NCBI RefSeq assembly: GCF_011193355.1
Contig: NZ_CP049780.1
Coordinates: 1,719,582 to 1,783,581 of the forward strand
Direction of reading: 5' to 3'
Length of the DNA stretch: 64,000 bases
Source: Streptomyces sp. JB150
GTDB lineage: Bacteria > Actinomycetota > Actinomycetes > Streptomycetales > Streptomycetaceae
Below, in pieces: positions 45,669 through 57,281 of the stretch (positions are counted from its first letter, which is position 1; every line of letters begins with the position of its first letter). Made by a program: the position numbers and the translations under genes. Below the pieces are notes generated by a model that was given only the letters and a program-made list of their open reading frames with translations, did not search any database and was not told the origin of the DNA.

Positions 45669-47833
45669 GTCTCCTGCCCCCGTCGCTCGTCCGGGGCGCC
45701 CGTGGGCACGGGCTCCCCTGGGGCATCCGCCGTCGTCTCGGGTGCCCCGTCTTCCACGTCATCCATGATCTCTCCCGTCGCCGTGTTGACGGCGGGCGCG
45801 GCCGGAGCCGCCTGGGCCAGGGCCGCGGCGATCGTCTCGGCCGTCTTGCGGCCTATGCCGGGAACCTCGCAGATCTGGTCGATTGTCGCGGATCGCAGCT
45901 TCTTCACCGAACCGAAGTGCTTGATCAGTGCCTGCTTGCGTGTCGCGCCGAGGCCGGGGACGTCGTCCAGCGGGCTGGAGCGGATGCGCTTGGCGCGCTT
46001 GCTGCGCTGATAGGTGATCGCGAAGCGGTGAGCCTCGTCGCGGACGCGCTGGAGCAGATACAGGCCCTCGCTGGTGCGGGGCAGGACCACCGGGTCGTCC
46101 TCGCCGGGCAGCCAGACCTCCTCCAGGCGCTTGGCGAGGCCGCAGACGGCGATGTCGTCGATGCCCAGCTCGTCCAGGGCCCGCTGGGCCGCCGCGACCT
46201 GCGGCTTGCCGCCGTCGACCACGACGAGCTGGGGCGGGTAGGCGAAGCGCTTGGGACGGCCGTCGTCCTCGGTGAGGGCGCCGGGGCCGTCGAGGACGTC
46301 GGTCCGCGCGGGGGTGCCGGTCCCGGTGAGGGTGCCCGGCGTGGTGCGGGTGCCCGGGATGGTGCGGGCGGGTTCCGCGTCGGTGCCGCCCGCGAGGCCG
46401 GGCGCGCCGTCCTCGGCCCACTCGCCCGTCCTCTCCTTCTCCGCCAGATAGCGGCGGAAGCGGCGGGTGATCACCTCGTGCATGGAGCGGACGTCGTCCT
46501 GCCCGGCGAAGCCCTTGATCTGGAAGCGGCGGTACTCGCTCTTGCGCTGGAGGCCGTCCTCGAAGACCACCATGGAGGCCACCACGTCCTCGCCCTGCAG
46601 GTGCGAGATGTCGTAGCACTCGATCCGCAGCGGGGCGCTGTCCAGGCCGAGGGCGTCGGCGATCTCCTCCAGCGCGCGCGAGCGGGTGGTCAGGTCGGAG
46701 GCGCGCTTGGTCTTGTGCAGCATCAGCGTCTGCTGGGCGTTGCGCTGCACGGTCTCCATGAGGGCCTTCTTGTCGCCGCGCTGCGGGATGCGCAGCGAGA
46801 CGCCGGAGCCGCGCCGCTCGGTGAGCCACTGCTGCACGGGGTCGACCGGGTCGGGCAGCGCGGGGACCAGCACCTCGCGCGGGACGGCGTCGCCGGTCTC
46901 CTCGCCGTACAACTGCTGGAGGGCGTGCTCGACCAGGGCGCCGGTGGTGATCTCCTCGACCTTGTCGGTGACCCAGCCGCGCTGGCCGCGGACCCGGCCG
47001 CCGCGCACGTGGAAGATCTGCACCGCCGCTTCCAGCTCGTCCTCGGCGACCGCGATCAGGTCGGCGTCGGTCGCGTCCGCGAGCACGACCGCGTTCTTCT
47101 CCATGGCCTTCTTCAGGGCCTCGATGTCGTCGCGCAGCCGGGCCGCCCGCTCGTACTCCAGCTCCTCGGCGGCCTCCGTCATCTGCTTCTCCAGACGGCG
47201 CAGGTAGGTGCCGGTGCGGCCGGCCATGAAGTCGCAGAACTCGTCCGCCAGGTCCCAGTGGTCCTCGGCGGAGATCCGGCCGACGCACGGCGCGGAGCAC
47301 TTGCCGATGTAGCCCAGCAGGCACGGGCGGTCGGTGCGGGCGGCGTTCTTGAAGACGCCGGCCGAGCAGGTGCGCACCGGGAAGACGCGCAGCAGCAGGT
47401 CGACGGTGTCGCGGATGGCCCACGCGTGCGCGTACGGCCCGAAGTAGCGCACGCCCTTCTTCTTGTGGCCGCGCATCACCTGCACGCGCGGGAACTGCTC
47501 GTTCATCGTCACCGCGAGATACGGGTAGCTCTTGTCGTCGCGGTACTTGACGTTGAAGCGGGGGTCGAACTCCTTGATCCAGGAGTACTCCAGCTGCAGT
47601 GCCTCGACCTCCGTGGACACCACCGTCCACTCCACGGACGCGGCCGTGGTCACCATGGAGCGGGTGCGCGGGTGGAGGTTCGCCAGGTCCTGGAAGTAGT
47701 TCGCCAGGCGCTGGCGCAGGCTCTTCGCCTTTCCGACGTAGATCACCCGGCGGTGCTCGTCCCGGAATTTGTACACCCCCGGGCAGTCCGGGACGTCTCC
47801 CGGCCTGGGGCGGTAGCTGGAGGGGTCGGCCAT
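45665..47833 (-). CDS. uvrC: UvrC, excinuclease ABC subunit C
   Basis: UvrC makes both incisions in nucleotide excision repair. The 722-aa protein has the GIY-YIG domain at the N-terminus (GVYKFRD...[14 protein letters not shown]), a UVR helix region near 210-240, the RNase-H-like endonuclease domain ([10 protein letters not shown] near 510) and tandem HhH motifs ([13 protein letters not shown] and [13 protein letters not shown], 620-665). A Thr/Gly/Pro-rich linker with repeated PGT units (about 460-500) and a Pro/Glu-rich tail make it longer than usual. The ATG sits 7 nt after TAGGGT, so it is probably leaderless and heads the operon. Confidence 0.97.
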   Translation of the reverse strand: MADPSSYRPRPGDVPDCPGVYKFRDEHRRVIYVGKAKSLRQRLANYFQDLANLHPRTRSMVTTAASVEWTVVSTEVEALQLEYSWIKEFDPRFNVKYRDDKSYPYLAVTMNEQFPRVQVMRGHKKKGVRYFGPYAHAWAIRDTVDLLLRVFPVRTCSAGVFKNAARTDRPCLLGYIGKCSAPCVGRISAEDHWDLADEFCDFMAGRTGTYLRRLEKQMTEAAEELEYERAARLRDDIEALKKAMEKNAVVLADATDADLIAVAEDELEAAVQIFHVRGGRVRGQRGWVTDKVEEITTGALVEHALQQLYGEETGDAVPREVLVPALPDPVDPVQQWLTERRGSGVSLRIPQRGDKKALMETVQRNAQQTLMLHKTKRASDLTTRSRALEEIADALGLDSAPLRIECYDISHLQGEDVVASMVVFEDGLQRKSEYRRFQIKGFAGQDDVRSMHEVITRRFRRYLAEKERTGEWAEDGAPGLAGGTDAEPARTIPGTRTTPGTLTGTGTPARTDVLDGPGALTEDDGRPKRFAYPPQLVVVDGGKPQVAAAQRALDELGIDDIAVCGLAKRLEEVWLPGEDDPVVLPRTSEGLYLLQRVRDEAHRFAITYQRSKRAKRIRSSPLDDVPGLGATRKQALIKHFGSVKKLRSATIDQICEVPGIGRKTAETIAAALAQAAPAAPAVNTATGEIMDDVEDGAPETTADAPGEPVPTGAPDERRGQET

Positions 47834-47846
47834 GTCTCACACCCTA
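47834..47846 (-). promoter_or_regulatory. -10 box of a leaderless uvrC promoter
   Basis: On the minus strand TAGGGT (47846-47841) lies 7 nt before the ATG at 47833. No LexA-type box was found next to it. Confidence 0.55.
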
Positions 47847-47975
47847 CTGGCGAGGACTGACACTCCGGCGCCCGTGCCCGGCGGCCGCGGGGCCCGGACG
47901 TGACGTACCGGACAGCCCTCGTGCCGGACAGGGTCGAACCTCGGCCAGGAGTGTGCCGCGGTGGGGCGCCAGGTG

Positions 47976-48004
47976 TTGTCGGGGCCTGGTCAACACGCTT
48001 CAAT
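47976..48004 (+). promoter_or_regulatory. promoter for the HTH protein gene
   Basis: TTGTCG (47976-47981) and TTCAAT (47999-48004) are 17 nt apart in the 301-bp divergent spacer between uvrC and the HTH gene. The leader would be about 125 nt. The rest of the spacer shows no gene. Confidence 0.4.
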
Positions 48005-48134
48005 GCGGGGGAACTCGGGGCCGTGCACCACGGCGTACGGATGTGACGACCCCTCCACGCCTGCGGGGGTGGCCCCGGCTCGGAATCCCACGAACGGTCC
48101 GACCAGCCGTTGTGAGCCACAGAAAGGCCCCTGC

Positions 48135-49088
48135 ATGCCGCACGTCACACAGCACGCGGACGCCGCCGACGTCGCCGCCGCGGACCTGGACACGGCCCTG
48201 CGAGGCGGCCCCTTCCACGTCGCGCTGCGCGCCGCGATCGCCGCCCGGGGACTGCCCCTGCAACGAGTGCAGCACCATCTGTCGCGGTACGGCGTGAGAG
48301 TCGGCGTCACCAGCCTGAGCTACTGGCAGCAGGGCGCCCGCCGGCCGCAGCGCCCGGAGTCGCTGCGCGCCGTCCGCGCCCTGGAGGAGATACTCCAGCT
48401 GCCCGACGAGTCGTTGATCCGGCTGCTCGCGCAGGGCGACGAGCGCTCCGCGCGGCGGACGGCCGGCCGCTCCTACCGGTCCCTCGTCGAGGCCACGGAC
48501 GTGCTGGACCGGCTGCTGGCCGAGCTGGGCACCCAGCCCGACGGCGGGCTGCACATGCTCGGCCACCACGAGCGGGTGCGGATCGGGGCGCGCCGCGAGC
48601 TGGCGGGGCGCGAGTCGCACCACATCGTGCGCGCCCACCAGGACGGGGTGGACCGCTTCGTCGCCGTGCACCACGGCGACCCGGGGTGCGCGCCGGACCG
48701 CATGACGGTGCATCCCCTGGACAACTGCCGCACCGGGCGCGTGCGCTGGGACCGGGACACCGGGGTGCTCGTCGCCGAGCTGCTGTTCGACACGCGGCTG
48801 CGGGCCGGTGACACCTTCCTGTTCCGCTACGGCGTCGAGGACGGCACCGCGGGGGTGTCACGCGAGTACGCGCGCGGGTTCGGTCCGGCGGGCGGGCAGT
48901 ACGCGCTCCAGGTGCGGTTCGACGAGCGTGCCCTGCCGCTGCGCTGCCACCGGTTCACCCAGCACTCGGCGGCGGCACCGCGCAGCGGCCGCCAGGAACT
49001 GGCCCTGACCGGCCGGCACCGTTCCGTGCACCTCGTGGAGCCCCGGGTGCGGTCGGGGATCGTGGGGATCGCCTGGGACTGGGAGTGA
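48135..49088 (+). CDS. HTH (XRE-like) domain protein of unknown function
   Basis: A 317-aa protein. Residues 25-95 resemble an XRE-type DNA-binding domain (PLQRVQHHLSRYG, GVTSLSYWQQGARRPQRPES). The remainder is a mostly beta, Arg-rich domain with no recognised family, including a stretch HPLDNCRTGRVRWDRDTGVL near residue 195. The ATG at 48135 follows GAAAGG; the frame is open farther upstream but lacks regulatory-gene features. It stands between uvrC (divergent) and the Rieske gene (convergent). It is conserved next to uvrC in Streptomyces as far as I recall; function is unknown. Confidence 0.72.
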   Translation: MPHVTQHADAADVAAADLDTALRGGPFHVALRAAIAARGLPLQRVQHHLSRYGVRVGVTSLSYWQQGARRPQRPESLRAVRALEEILQLPDESLIRLLAQGDERSARRTAGRSYRSLVEATDVLDRLLAELGTQPDGGLHMLGHHERVRIGARRELAGRESHHIVRAHQDGVDRFVAVHHGDPGCAPDRMTVHPLDNCRTGRVRWDRDTGVLVAELLFDTRLRAGDTFLFRYGVEDGTAGVSREYARGFGPAGGQYALQVRFDERALPLRCHRFTQHSAAAPRSGRQELALTGRHRSVHLVEPRVRSGIVGIAWDWE

Positions 49089-49119
49089 GGGGAGTGAGGG
49101 CCCTGCGGCCGCTCGGGCG

Positions 49120-49545
49120 TCAGTCCCTCGGGCCCGCCACGATCCTGCCGTCCTCGCTGTGGACGGCCAGCTCGGTCAGCGGCACCGTGGCCGGCGGCTG
49201 AAGCACCTCGCCGGTGGCGGCGTCGAACTCGCTGCCGTGGCAGAAGCACGTCAGCCGGGTCCCTGTGAGCTTGGTGATGGGGCACCCCGCGTGCGTGCAG
49301 ATCGAGCTGTACGCCTTCAGGGCGCCCTGGTCGTCCCGGCTGACCACCACGTTGTGGTCGCGGTACAGGCGGGCGGCGCCCTTCACGACCTCGCTGTCCG
49401 CGCCGAGCTCGACCGGCGCGGTGGGAGCGGCCGGGGCGCCGCCGGAGTCCTCCGGGGAGCAGGCGGCGAGGCCGAGCCCGGCCACGGGGGCGAGTGCGGC
49501 CCCGCGCAGGACGGCGCGGCGGCTCGCGGAGGGGCGGGCGGGCAT
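49120..49545 (-). CDS. Tat-exported Rieske [2Fe-2S] lipoprotein
   Basis: A 141-aa ferredoxin-like protein. The signal SRRAVLRGAALAPVAGLGLAAC has the twin arginine of Tat substrates and a lipobox ending at Cys29, so it is likely anchored outside the membrane. The cluster ligands are C-T-H-A-G-C (near residue 87) and C-F-C-H-G-S-E-F (near 103), the two-Cys, two-His Rieske pattern. It is a stand-alone Rieske domain; its redox partner is unknown. The ATG at 49545 has GGGAGATC upstream. Confidence 0.9.
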   Translation of the reverse strand: MPARPSASRRAVLRGAALAPVAGLGLAACSPEDSGGAPAAPTAPVELGADSEVVKGAARLYRDHNVVVSRDDQGALKAYSSICTHAGCPITKLTGTRLTCFCHGSEFDAATGEVLQPPATVPLTELAVHSEDGRIVAGPRD

Positions 49546-49608
49546 GGGATCTCCCTGGGTCGGGGCCGGTCCGGGGGCATGCCGACGATAACGGGGCCTG
49601 CGGGGACG

Positions 49609-49677
49609 GGCCGGGCGGGGGTGGCGGGCGCGGCCGGGCGGGGGTGGCGGGCGCGGCCGGGCGGGGGTGGCGGGCGG
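49609..49677. repeat. three tandem 23-bp repeats
   Basis: GGCCGGGCGGGGGTGGCGGG-type 23-bp units occur at 49609, 49632 and 49655, between the Rieske gene and the LacI gene. Each G-rich unit has runs of three to five G, so G-quadruplex formation is possible. Confidence 0.85.
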
Positions 49678-49707
49678 GGATGGCGGCATCGGACGGGCAC
49701 GCTCGCG

Positions 49708-49753
49708 CGGCGCCGGACGTAAACGTTTGCGCAAGCGTTTACGTCCGGCGCCG
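49708..49753. promoter_or_regulatory. 46-bp near-perfect palindrome, LacI-family operator
   Basis: Arms 49708-49730 and 49731-49753 match at 22 of 23 positions. The centre ACGTTTGCGCAAGCGT is a LacI/GalR-type site with a CG-step dyad. It overlaps the -35 (TTTACG, 49738-49743) of a promoter whose -10 is TACCTT (49761-49766), 17 nt away, upstream of the LacI gene. Autoregulation is inferred. The length is well beyond a usual 18-20-bp operator. Confidence 0.8.
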
Positions 49754-49766
49754 GATGGGATACCTT
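49738..49766 (+). promoter_or_regulatory. promoter of the LacI regulator / sugar kinase operon
   Basis: TTTACG-N17-TACCTT, with the ATG 34 nt downstream of the -10 and GGAGG in the leader. The operator palindrome covers the -35. Confidence 0.6.
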
Positions 49767-49799
49767 GCGGCGCGGAACGCCGGAAGAGGAGGGCCGCTC

Positions 49800-50879
49800 A
49801 TGCCGACCATGGCCGACGTCGCGCGCAGCGCCGGGGTCTCCGTGGCGACCGTCTCGCACGTGCTGAACGGGACGCGGCCGGTGCTGCCGCACACCCGGCA
49901 GGCCGTCCTCGACGCGATCGACGCGCTCGGCTACACCCCGAACACCCTCGCCCGCTCCCTGGTGACCGCGCGGACCCGGTCCATCGGGCTCGCGGTGTCG
50001 GCGATCAGCAACCCGTACTTCACGGAGATCCTGCAAGGCGTCGAGGCCGCCGCCCTGGAGCACGGCTACGGCCTGCTCATCGCCGATCCGCACGACGACC
50101 CCCGGCACGAGCGCACGGTCGTCCAGCTGCTGCACGAGCGGCGGGTGGACGGCATGATCGTCGCCCCGTCCGCGGACCCGCGCGAGCTGGTCGCGTACCT
50201 GCGCCGGCACCACGTGCCCGCCGTGCTCCTGGACCGTGTGGTCGACGACCGCGCGGAGGGCGCCCAGGCCTTCGACCAGGTCTGCGCGGACAGCGTGGAG
50301 CCGATGACCCGGCTGGTCACGCATCTCGCCGGGCTCGGGCACCGCCGGATCGGCCTGGTCGCGGGCCGGCCGGGGCTGAGCACGACGAGCGAGCGGATCA
50401 CCGGGTACCGGCAGGGTCTGGCGGCGGCGGGGCTGCCCTTCGAGGAGCGGTTCCTGGCGCACGGCGACTCGGAGGCGGCGGGCGGCGAGCGGGCCACCGC
50501 GGCCCTGCTGTCCCTGGCCGTGCCGCCGACGGCGCTCGTCACCGCCAACAACGCGATGACCATCGGCGCCCTGCGCGCGCTGCGCGAGCGGGGCCTCACC
50601 GTGCCCGGCGACCTCGCGCTCGCCTGCTTCGACGACTTCGCCTGGGCGGACCTCTTCTCGCCCCGGCTCACCGCGATCGCCCAGCCCAGCAGGGAACTGG
50701 GCGCCGAGGCGGTCCGGGTGCTCCTGGAACGCCTCGCCGAGCCGGACCGGCCCGCCCGGACCGTGCGGCTGCCCTGCACGTTCGTCCACCGCACCTCGTG
50801 CGGCTGCCCGGAACCGCCGCCCCGGCGGCCGGACCCGTCCGAAGGGCTCGCGCAGCCCGAGAAAGGAGCCGACTCGTGA
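49800..50879 (+). CDS. LacI family transcriptional regulator
   Basis: A 359-aa LacI/GalR repressor. The HTH is at the N-terminus (TMADVARSAGVSVATVSHVLNG, in part), followed by the hinge helix region YTPNTLARSLVT and the periplasmic-binding-like sensor domain (IGLAVSAISNPYF near 62, GHRRIGLVAG near 180, LACFDDFAWADLF near 280). The C-terminal 35 residues are Pro-rich with CGCPEPPPRR. GGAGGG precedes the ATG. The stop overlaps the kinase GTG (GTGA), so it probably responds to the kinase substrate, likely a hexose. Confidence 0.93.
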   Translation: MPTMADVARSAGVSVATVSHVLNGTRPVLPHTRQAVLDAIDALGYTPNTLARSLVTARTRSIGLAVSAISNPYFTEILQGVEAAALEHGYGLLIADPHDDPRHERTVVQLLHERRVDGMIVAPSADPRELVAYLRRHHVPAVLLDRVVDDRAEGAQAFDQVCADSVEPMTRLVTHLAGLGHRRIGLVAGRPGLSTTSERITGYRQGLAAAGLPFEERFLAHGDSEAAGGERATAALLSLAVPPTALVTANNAMTIGALRALRERGLTVPGDLALACFDDFAWADLFSPRLTAIAQPSRELGAEAVRVLLERLAEPDRPARTVRLPCTFVHRTSCGCPEPPPRRPDPSEGLAQPEKGADS

Positions 50880-51784
50880 TCGTCGTCGCCGGTGAGGCCC
50901 TGATCGACTTGGTGCCGCAGGGGCCGGGGGCCCTGGCGAGCCTGCGCCCCGCGCTCGGCGGCGGCCCGTACAACACGGCCGTCGCCCTCGGCCGGCTCGG
51001 CTGCCCCACCGCCTTCTGCTCCCGCGTCTCGTCCGACGCCTTCGGGGAGGCATTGCTGGACGGGCTGCGCGCGGCCGGAGTGGACGTGTCGGGCGTGGCC
51101 CGCGGCGCCGAGCCGACCACGCTGGCGGTCGCCACGATCGACGCGCACGGCTCGGCCGCGTACTCCTTCTACGTCGAGGGCACCGCCGACCGGCTGTTCA
51201 CGGCGCCCGACGCGCTCCCGGCGGGGACCCGCGCGGTGTCGTTCGGCACCTGCTCGCTGGTGCTGGAGCCGGGCGCGAGCGCGTACGAGGAGCTGATGCG
51301 GACCGCCGCCGGGCAGGGTGTGTTCACCGCGCTCGACCCGAACGTCCGCGCGGGGCTGATCCCGGACGCGGACGCCTACCGGGCCCGGTTCCTGACGTGG
51401 CTGCCTTCGGTGACCCTGCTGAAGCTGTCCGAGGAGGACGCGCGGTGGCTGGGCGGCGGCCCGCGCGAGTGGCTGGCGGCCGGGCCCTCGGCCGTCGTGA
51501 TCACCCGTGGCGGGGACGGGCTGACCGCCTTCACGCGCGACGGTGCCGAGCACTCCGTGCCGGGCGAGAAGGTCGACGTGGTGGACACCATCGGCGCCGG
51601 GGACACCGTCAACGCGGCGTTGCTGCACGGTCTGGCGGCCCGGGACGCCCTCTCCCCCGCCGCCCTCGCCGGCCTGGACGCCGACGGCTGGACCGGGCTT
51701 CTGCGGTTCGCGGCACGCGCGGCGGCGGTCACCTGCTCCCGGGCGGGCGCGGAACCGCCGTACGCGCACGAGCTGGAGGGGTGA
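50876..51784 (+). CDS. PfkB-family sugar kinase (fructokinase-like)
   Basis: A 302-aa ribokinase-family kinase that phosphorylates a sugar with ATP. GGGPYNTAVALGRLG lies near residue 28 (PfkB signature 1) and DTIGAGDTVNAALLHGL near 238, containing the catalytic Asp in GAGD (signature 2). The N-terminus VIVVAGEALIDLVPQ resembles fructokinases. The GTG start has AAAGGAG 9 nt upstream. No transporter lies next to it. Substrate is uncertain. Confidence 0.9.
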   Translation: MIVVAGEALIDLVPQGPGALASLRPALGGGPYNTAVALGRLGCPTAFCSRVSSDAFGEALLDGLRAAGVDVSGVARGAEPTTLAVATIDAHGSAAYSFYVEGTADRLFTAPDALPAGTRAVSFGTCSLVLEPGASAYEELMRTAAGQGVFTALDPNVRAGLIPDADAYRARFLTWLPSVTLLKLSEEDARWLGGGPREWLAAGPSAVVITRGGDGLTAFTRDGAEHSVPGEKVDVVDTIGAGDTVNAALLHGLAARDALSPAALAGLDADGWTGLLRFAARAAAVTCSRAGAEPPYAHELEG

Positions 51785-52373
51785 CGTACGGCGGCGCCGC
51801 GCGGGACGAGCCGGGCGGCGCCGGACGGGACGGGGTCGAGGGGCGGGCTGGGACCGGGCGGGGCCGGGCGGGCCGGGTGGCGGATGGGACCGGGTGGCGG
51901 GTGGCACGGGGCGGTGCCGCGCGGGACGGAGTCGAGCGGCCGGGCAGGACCGGACGGAGCCGGGCCGAACCAGGCGACGGTGGGACCACACGACACCGCG
52001 CGGGACGGAGTCGAGCAGCCGGGCAGGACCGGACGGAGCCGGGCGCAACCAGGCGACGGTGGGACCACACGACACCGCGCGGGACGGAGTCGAGCAGCCG
52101 GGCAGGACCGGACGGAGCCGGGCGCAACCAGGCGACGGTGGGACCACACGACACCGCGCGGGACGGAGTCGAGCGACCGGACAGGACCGGACGGAGCCGG
52201 GCGCGACCAGGCGGCGGGTGGGACCGTGCAGGGCTCGCGGGACCGGGGCGGCACCGGACCGGGCGGGGCCGAGCGAAACCGGGCCGCACCGGGCCGCACC
52301 GGGCGGCACCGGTCCGAGCGACACCGGGCCGCACCGGGCGGCGCCGGGCGGTGGGAGATCAGGGCCGGAGGGC
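51785..52373. repeat. 79-bp minisatellite in a 589-bp spacer without a supported gene
   Basis: Four units of exactly 79 bp start at 51919, 51998, 52077 and 52156; the middle two are nearly identical and the outer ones diverge. Each unit starts GCGCGGGACGGAGTCGAGC. A typical unit has 17 A but only 2 T. Flanking sequence is built of related shorter GGGCGGCACCGG-type repeats. The region contains no stop codon in any of the six frames through the array, so long open frames here are not evidence of genes. I see no RNA gene or promoter. Confidence 0.9.
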
Positions 52374-53237
52374 TCAGCTCGCCCGGCTCACGGCCCGCAG
52401 GCCTCCCGGATGGCGGCCGTCGAGGCGGTCCAGGGCGGCGGCCGTGGCCTCGTCGGCCGGGAGGTGGACGACGATCCGCTGGCCGTCGTCCGGCAGGGCC
52501 AGCGTCTCGTGCAGCAGCCGCAGCTGCCCGGCCTCGGGGTGCTCGACGCGCCGGGTGCCGACCCGTCGCGGGGCCATCGCCAGATCGGCGAACCGGTCGG
52601 CGAACTCGGCCCCGGCCGTCACCGTCAGCTCCTCGGCCAGCTCGGCGGCGTAGGGGTCGCGCAGGGGCACGTCGTGCCGGAGGTGGGCGACCAGGTTGTC
52701 GGCCTCGCGCTCCCAGTCGGGGTAGGCGGCCCGCGCGCGGGGGTCGGTGAAGACATGGCGGAGCAGGTTGGGGCGCTCGCCGTCGAGCACGCCGATCGGG
52801 CCGAACAGCCGTGCGTAGCCGGTGGTGTGGGCGAGGATGTCGCCGATCCAGTTGACCACCACGGCCGGGGTGGGCTCCAGACGGTCGAGGACGGCGCGCA
52901 CGGCGGGGCGCGGGGTGCGGCTGAGCGGCGGGGCCGCGGCGCAGACCAGCGGGTCGCCGCCGTCCGCCTCCTTGGTGAGGCGGCGCAGCACCATCCGGTC
53001 CCGCAGGGACAGGTTCAGCGCGTCGGCGAGGGCGCCGAGGACCTGCGCGGAGGGGTTGCGGTCGCGGCCCTGCTCGAGCCGGGTCAGGTACTCGACGCTG
53101 ATGCCGGCGAGCGTGGCCAGTTCCGCGCGGCGCAGTCCGGGGGTACGGCGGCGGGAGCCCGGGGGCAGGCCGACCTCCTCCGGGGTCACGGCCTCGCGCC
53201 AGGACCGCAGATAGGTGCCCAACTCGTTGTCGTTCAC
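52374..53237 (-). CDS. XRE family regulator with MmyB-like ligand domain
   Basis: A 287-aa regulator. The N-terminal HTH (TPGLRRAELATLAGISVEYLTRLEQGRD, in parts, residues 32-60) is followed by a C-terminal MmyB-like ligand-binding region (VNWIGDILAHTTGYARLFGP near 128, RHDVPLRDPYAAELAEEL near 190, VEHPEAGQLRLLHETLALP near 230). This two-domain family is common in actinobacteria and usually represses a neighbouring enzyme gene. It diverges from the YceI gene. The GTG start lies 6 nt after TACGTT, consistent with a leaderless transcript. Confidence 0.9.
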   Translation of the reverse strand: MNDNELGTYLRSWREAVTPEEVGLPPGSRRRTPGLRRAELATLAGISVEYLTRLEQGRDRNPSAQVLGALADALNLSLRDRMVLRRLTKEADGGDPLVCAAAPPLSRTPRPAVRAVLDRLEPTPAVVVNWIGDILAHTTGYARLFGPIGVLDGERPNLLRHVFTDPRARAAYPDWEREADNLVAHLRHDVPLRDPYAAELAEELTVTAGAEFADRFADLAMAPRRVGTRRVEHPEAGQLRLLHETLALPDDGQRIVVHLPADEATAAALDRLDGRHPGGLRAVSRAS

Positions 53238-53249
53238 TCAGCGAACGTA
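53238..53249 (-). promoter_or_regulatory. -10 box of a leaderless promoter for the XRE gene
   Basis: TACGTT (minus, 53249-53244) is 6 nt from the GTG at 53237. The 100-bp divergent spacer to the YceI gene must also contain that gene's promoter. Confidence 0.45.
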
Positions 53250-53337
53250 CCAACGCGCGCCCGCGCGAGGGTGGCCCTGCCACTACCAGGCTTCGCCCGG
53301 TCTCCCTGCCCCGCCCGGCGGCCCTCAGGGTGGAGGC

Positions 53338-53907
53338 ATGACGACACGTGACGACTTCTCGAACTCGCTGACCGTGACCCCGCTGCCCCTGTCCCCCGGT
53401 GACTGGGAGCTGGACCCGCTGCACTCGGCCGTCAACTTCACCATCCGGCATCTGGGCATCGCCAAGGTGCGCGGGCGGTTCACCGAGGTGAAGGCCGCCC
53501 TGTCCGTCGGTGAGACGGCCGACGACGTGCGGGTGACCGCCGAGATCGCCCTGGCCTCCATCGACACCGGCATCGCCGAGCGGGACGCGCATGTCCGCGC
53601 GTCCGATCTGCTCGACGTGGAGAAGCGTCCCACGATGACCTTCCGCTCGACCCGGGTGTCGGGCGAGGGCGAGGACTGGACGATGGAGGGCGAGCTGACG
53701 ATCGGGGACGTGACGCGTCCCGTGACGCTCGCTGTGGAGTTCGGCGGGCTGGTCGACGTGCCGGTCGACGGCAGCCGGCACGCCGGGTTCGAGGCGACGG
53801 GCGAGATCCGGCGCAGCGATTTCGGCCTGGACTTCGCGCCGGGGCTGCTCGGTGACGTGGTGAAGATCCAGCTCGACATGCAGTTCGTGGAGCCCAGGGC
53901 AGCCTGA
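53338..53907 (+). CDS. YceI family protein
   Basis: A 189-aa lipocalin-like protein of the YceI family, which bind polyisoprenoids or similar lipids; the function of cytoplasmic members is unclear. Family motifs are WELDPLHSAVNFTIRHLGIAK (residues 22-42, in parts), DLLDVEKRPTMTFRSTRV near 88 and LTIGDVTRPVTLAVEFGG near 120. No signal peptide. The ATG at 53338 follows GGTGGAGG. It is divergent from the XRE gene, a likely regulator. Confidence 0.93.
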   Translation: MTTRDDFSNSLTVTPLPLSPGDWELDPLHSAVNFTIRHLGIAKVRGRFTEVKAALSVGETADDVRVTAEIALASIDTGIAERDAHVRASDLLDVEKRPTMTFRSTRVSGEGEDWTMEGELTIGDVTRPVTLAVEFGGLVDVPVDGSRHAGFEATGEIRRSDFGLDFAPGLLGDVVKIQLDMQFVEPRAA

Positions 53908-53937
53908 GACGCGGACAGCGGCTTCGGACGAACGCGG

Positions 53938-53985
53938 ACGCGCGGTGCCCTGGGGGGAACGGGGGTCCCCCGGGGCACCGCGCGT
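53938..53985. terminator. terminator between yceI-like gene and uvrA
   Basis: ACGCGCGGTGCCC (53938-53950) pairs perfectly with GGGCACCGCGCGT (53973-53985); the loop contains an extra GGGGG-T-CCCCC stem. It lies between converging stops, serving both. Confidence 0.82.
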
Positions 53986-54007
53986 CGGTGCTCTGGCCGG
54001 CCGCGGA

Positions 54008-57049
<3,042 letters not shown>

Positions 57050-57104
57050 GCCGGTCCGCACCTTTCTTGAGAGAAGTGACAGGGGCGAGGCCCCCGTCTT
57101 TCCC

Positions 57105-57168
57105 AGACTAGGGGGAGCCACTGACAGCGCCGGTTCGGATTCCCCGGTTGCTTAACTGCTTAACAACC
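57105..57168. promoter_or_regulatory. uvrA upstream region: -10 candidate and TGCTTAAC direct repeat
   Basis: TAGTCT (minus, 57110-57105) is a plausible uvrA -10, giving a leader of about 50 nt. Upstream, TGCTTAAC occurs twice in tandem (57149-57164) inside GGTTG...CAACC (57146-57168). The A/T-rich repeat is unusual for this genome and could be a regulator site. No GAAC-N4-GTTC box was found. Confidence 0.4.
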
Positions 57169-57245
57169 CCCGGCCATCCAGCATGCCCGACGCCGCCACC
57201 GACCATATAGCACGTGCTTTCGATTTATGGTCTCGGTCCGCCACC

Positions 57246-57281
57246 TTCACCCGAAGGAGTGGCGCGGCTAGGGTCGGGCCC
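57246..57281 (+). promoter_or_regulatory. leaderless promoter of the mycothiol-type enzyme gene
   Basis: TTCACC (57246-57251), 17-nt spacer, TAGGGT (57269-57274), then 7 nt to the ATG at 57282. All spacings are ideal. Confidence 0.6.

Noticed and set aside
51785..52373. Long open frames through the 79-bp array on both strands
   Set aside because: All six frames are open because the unit is T-poor and stop-free; no ribosome site, no known domain, and flanking real genes occupy the other frames.
57050..57281. LexA/SOS box for uvrA
   Set aside because: No GAAC-N4-GTTC or close variant is present; only a lone GAAC half-site was seen.
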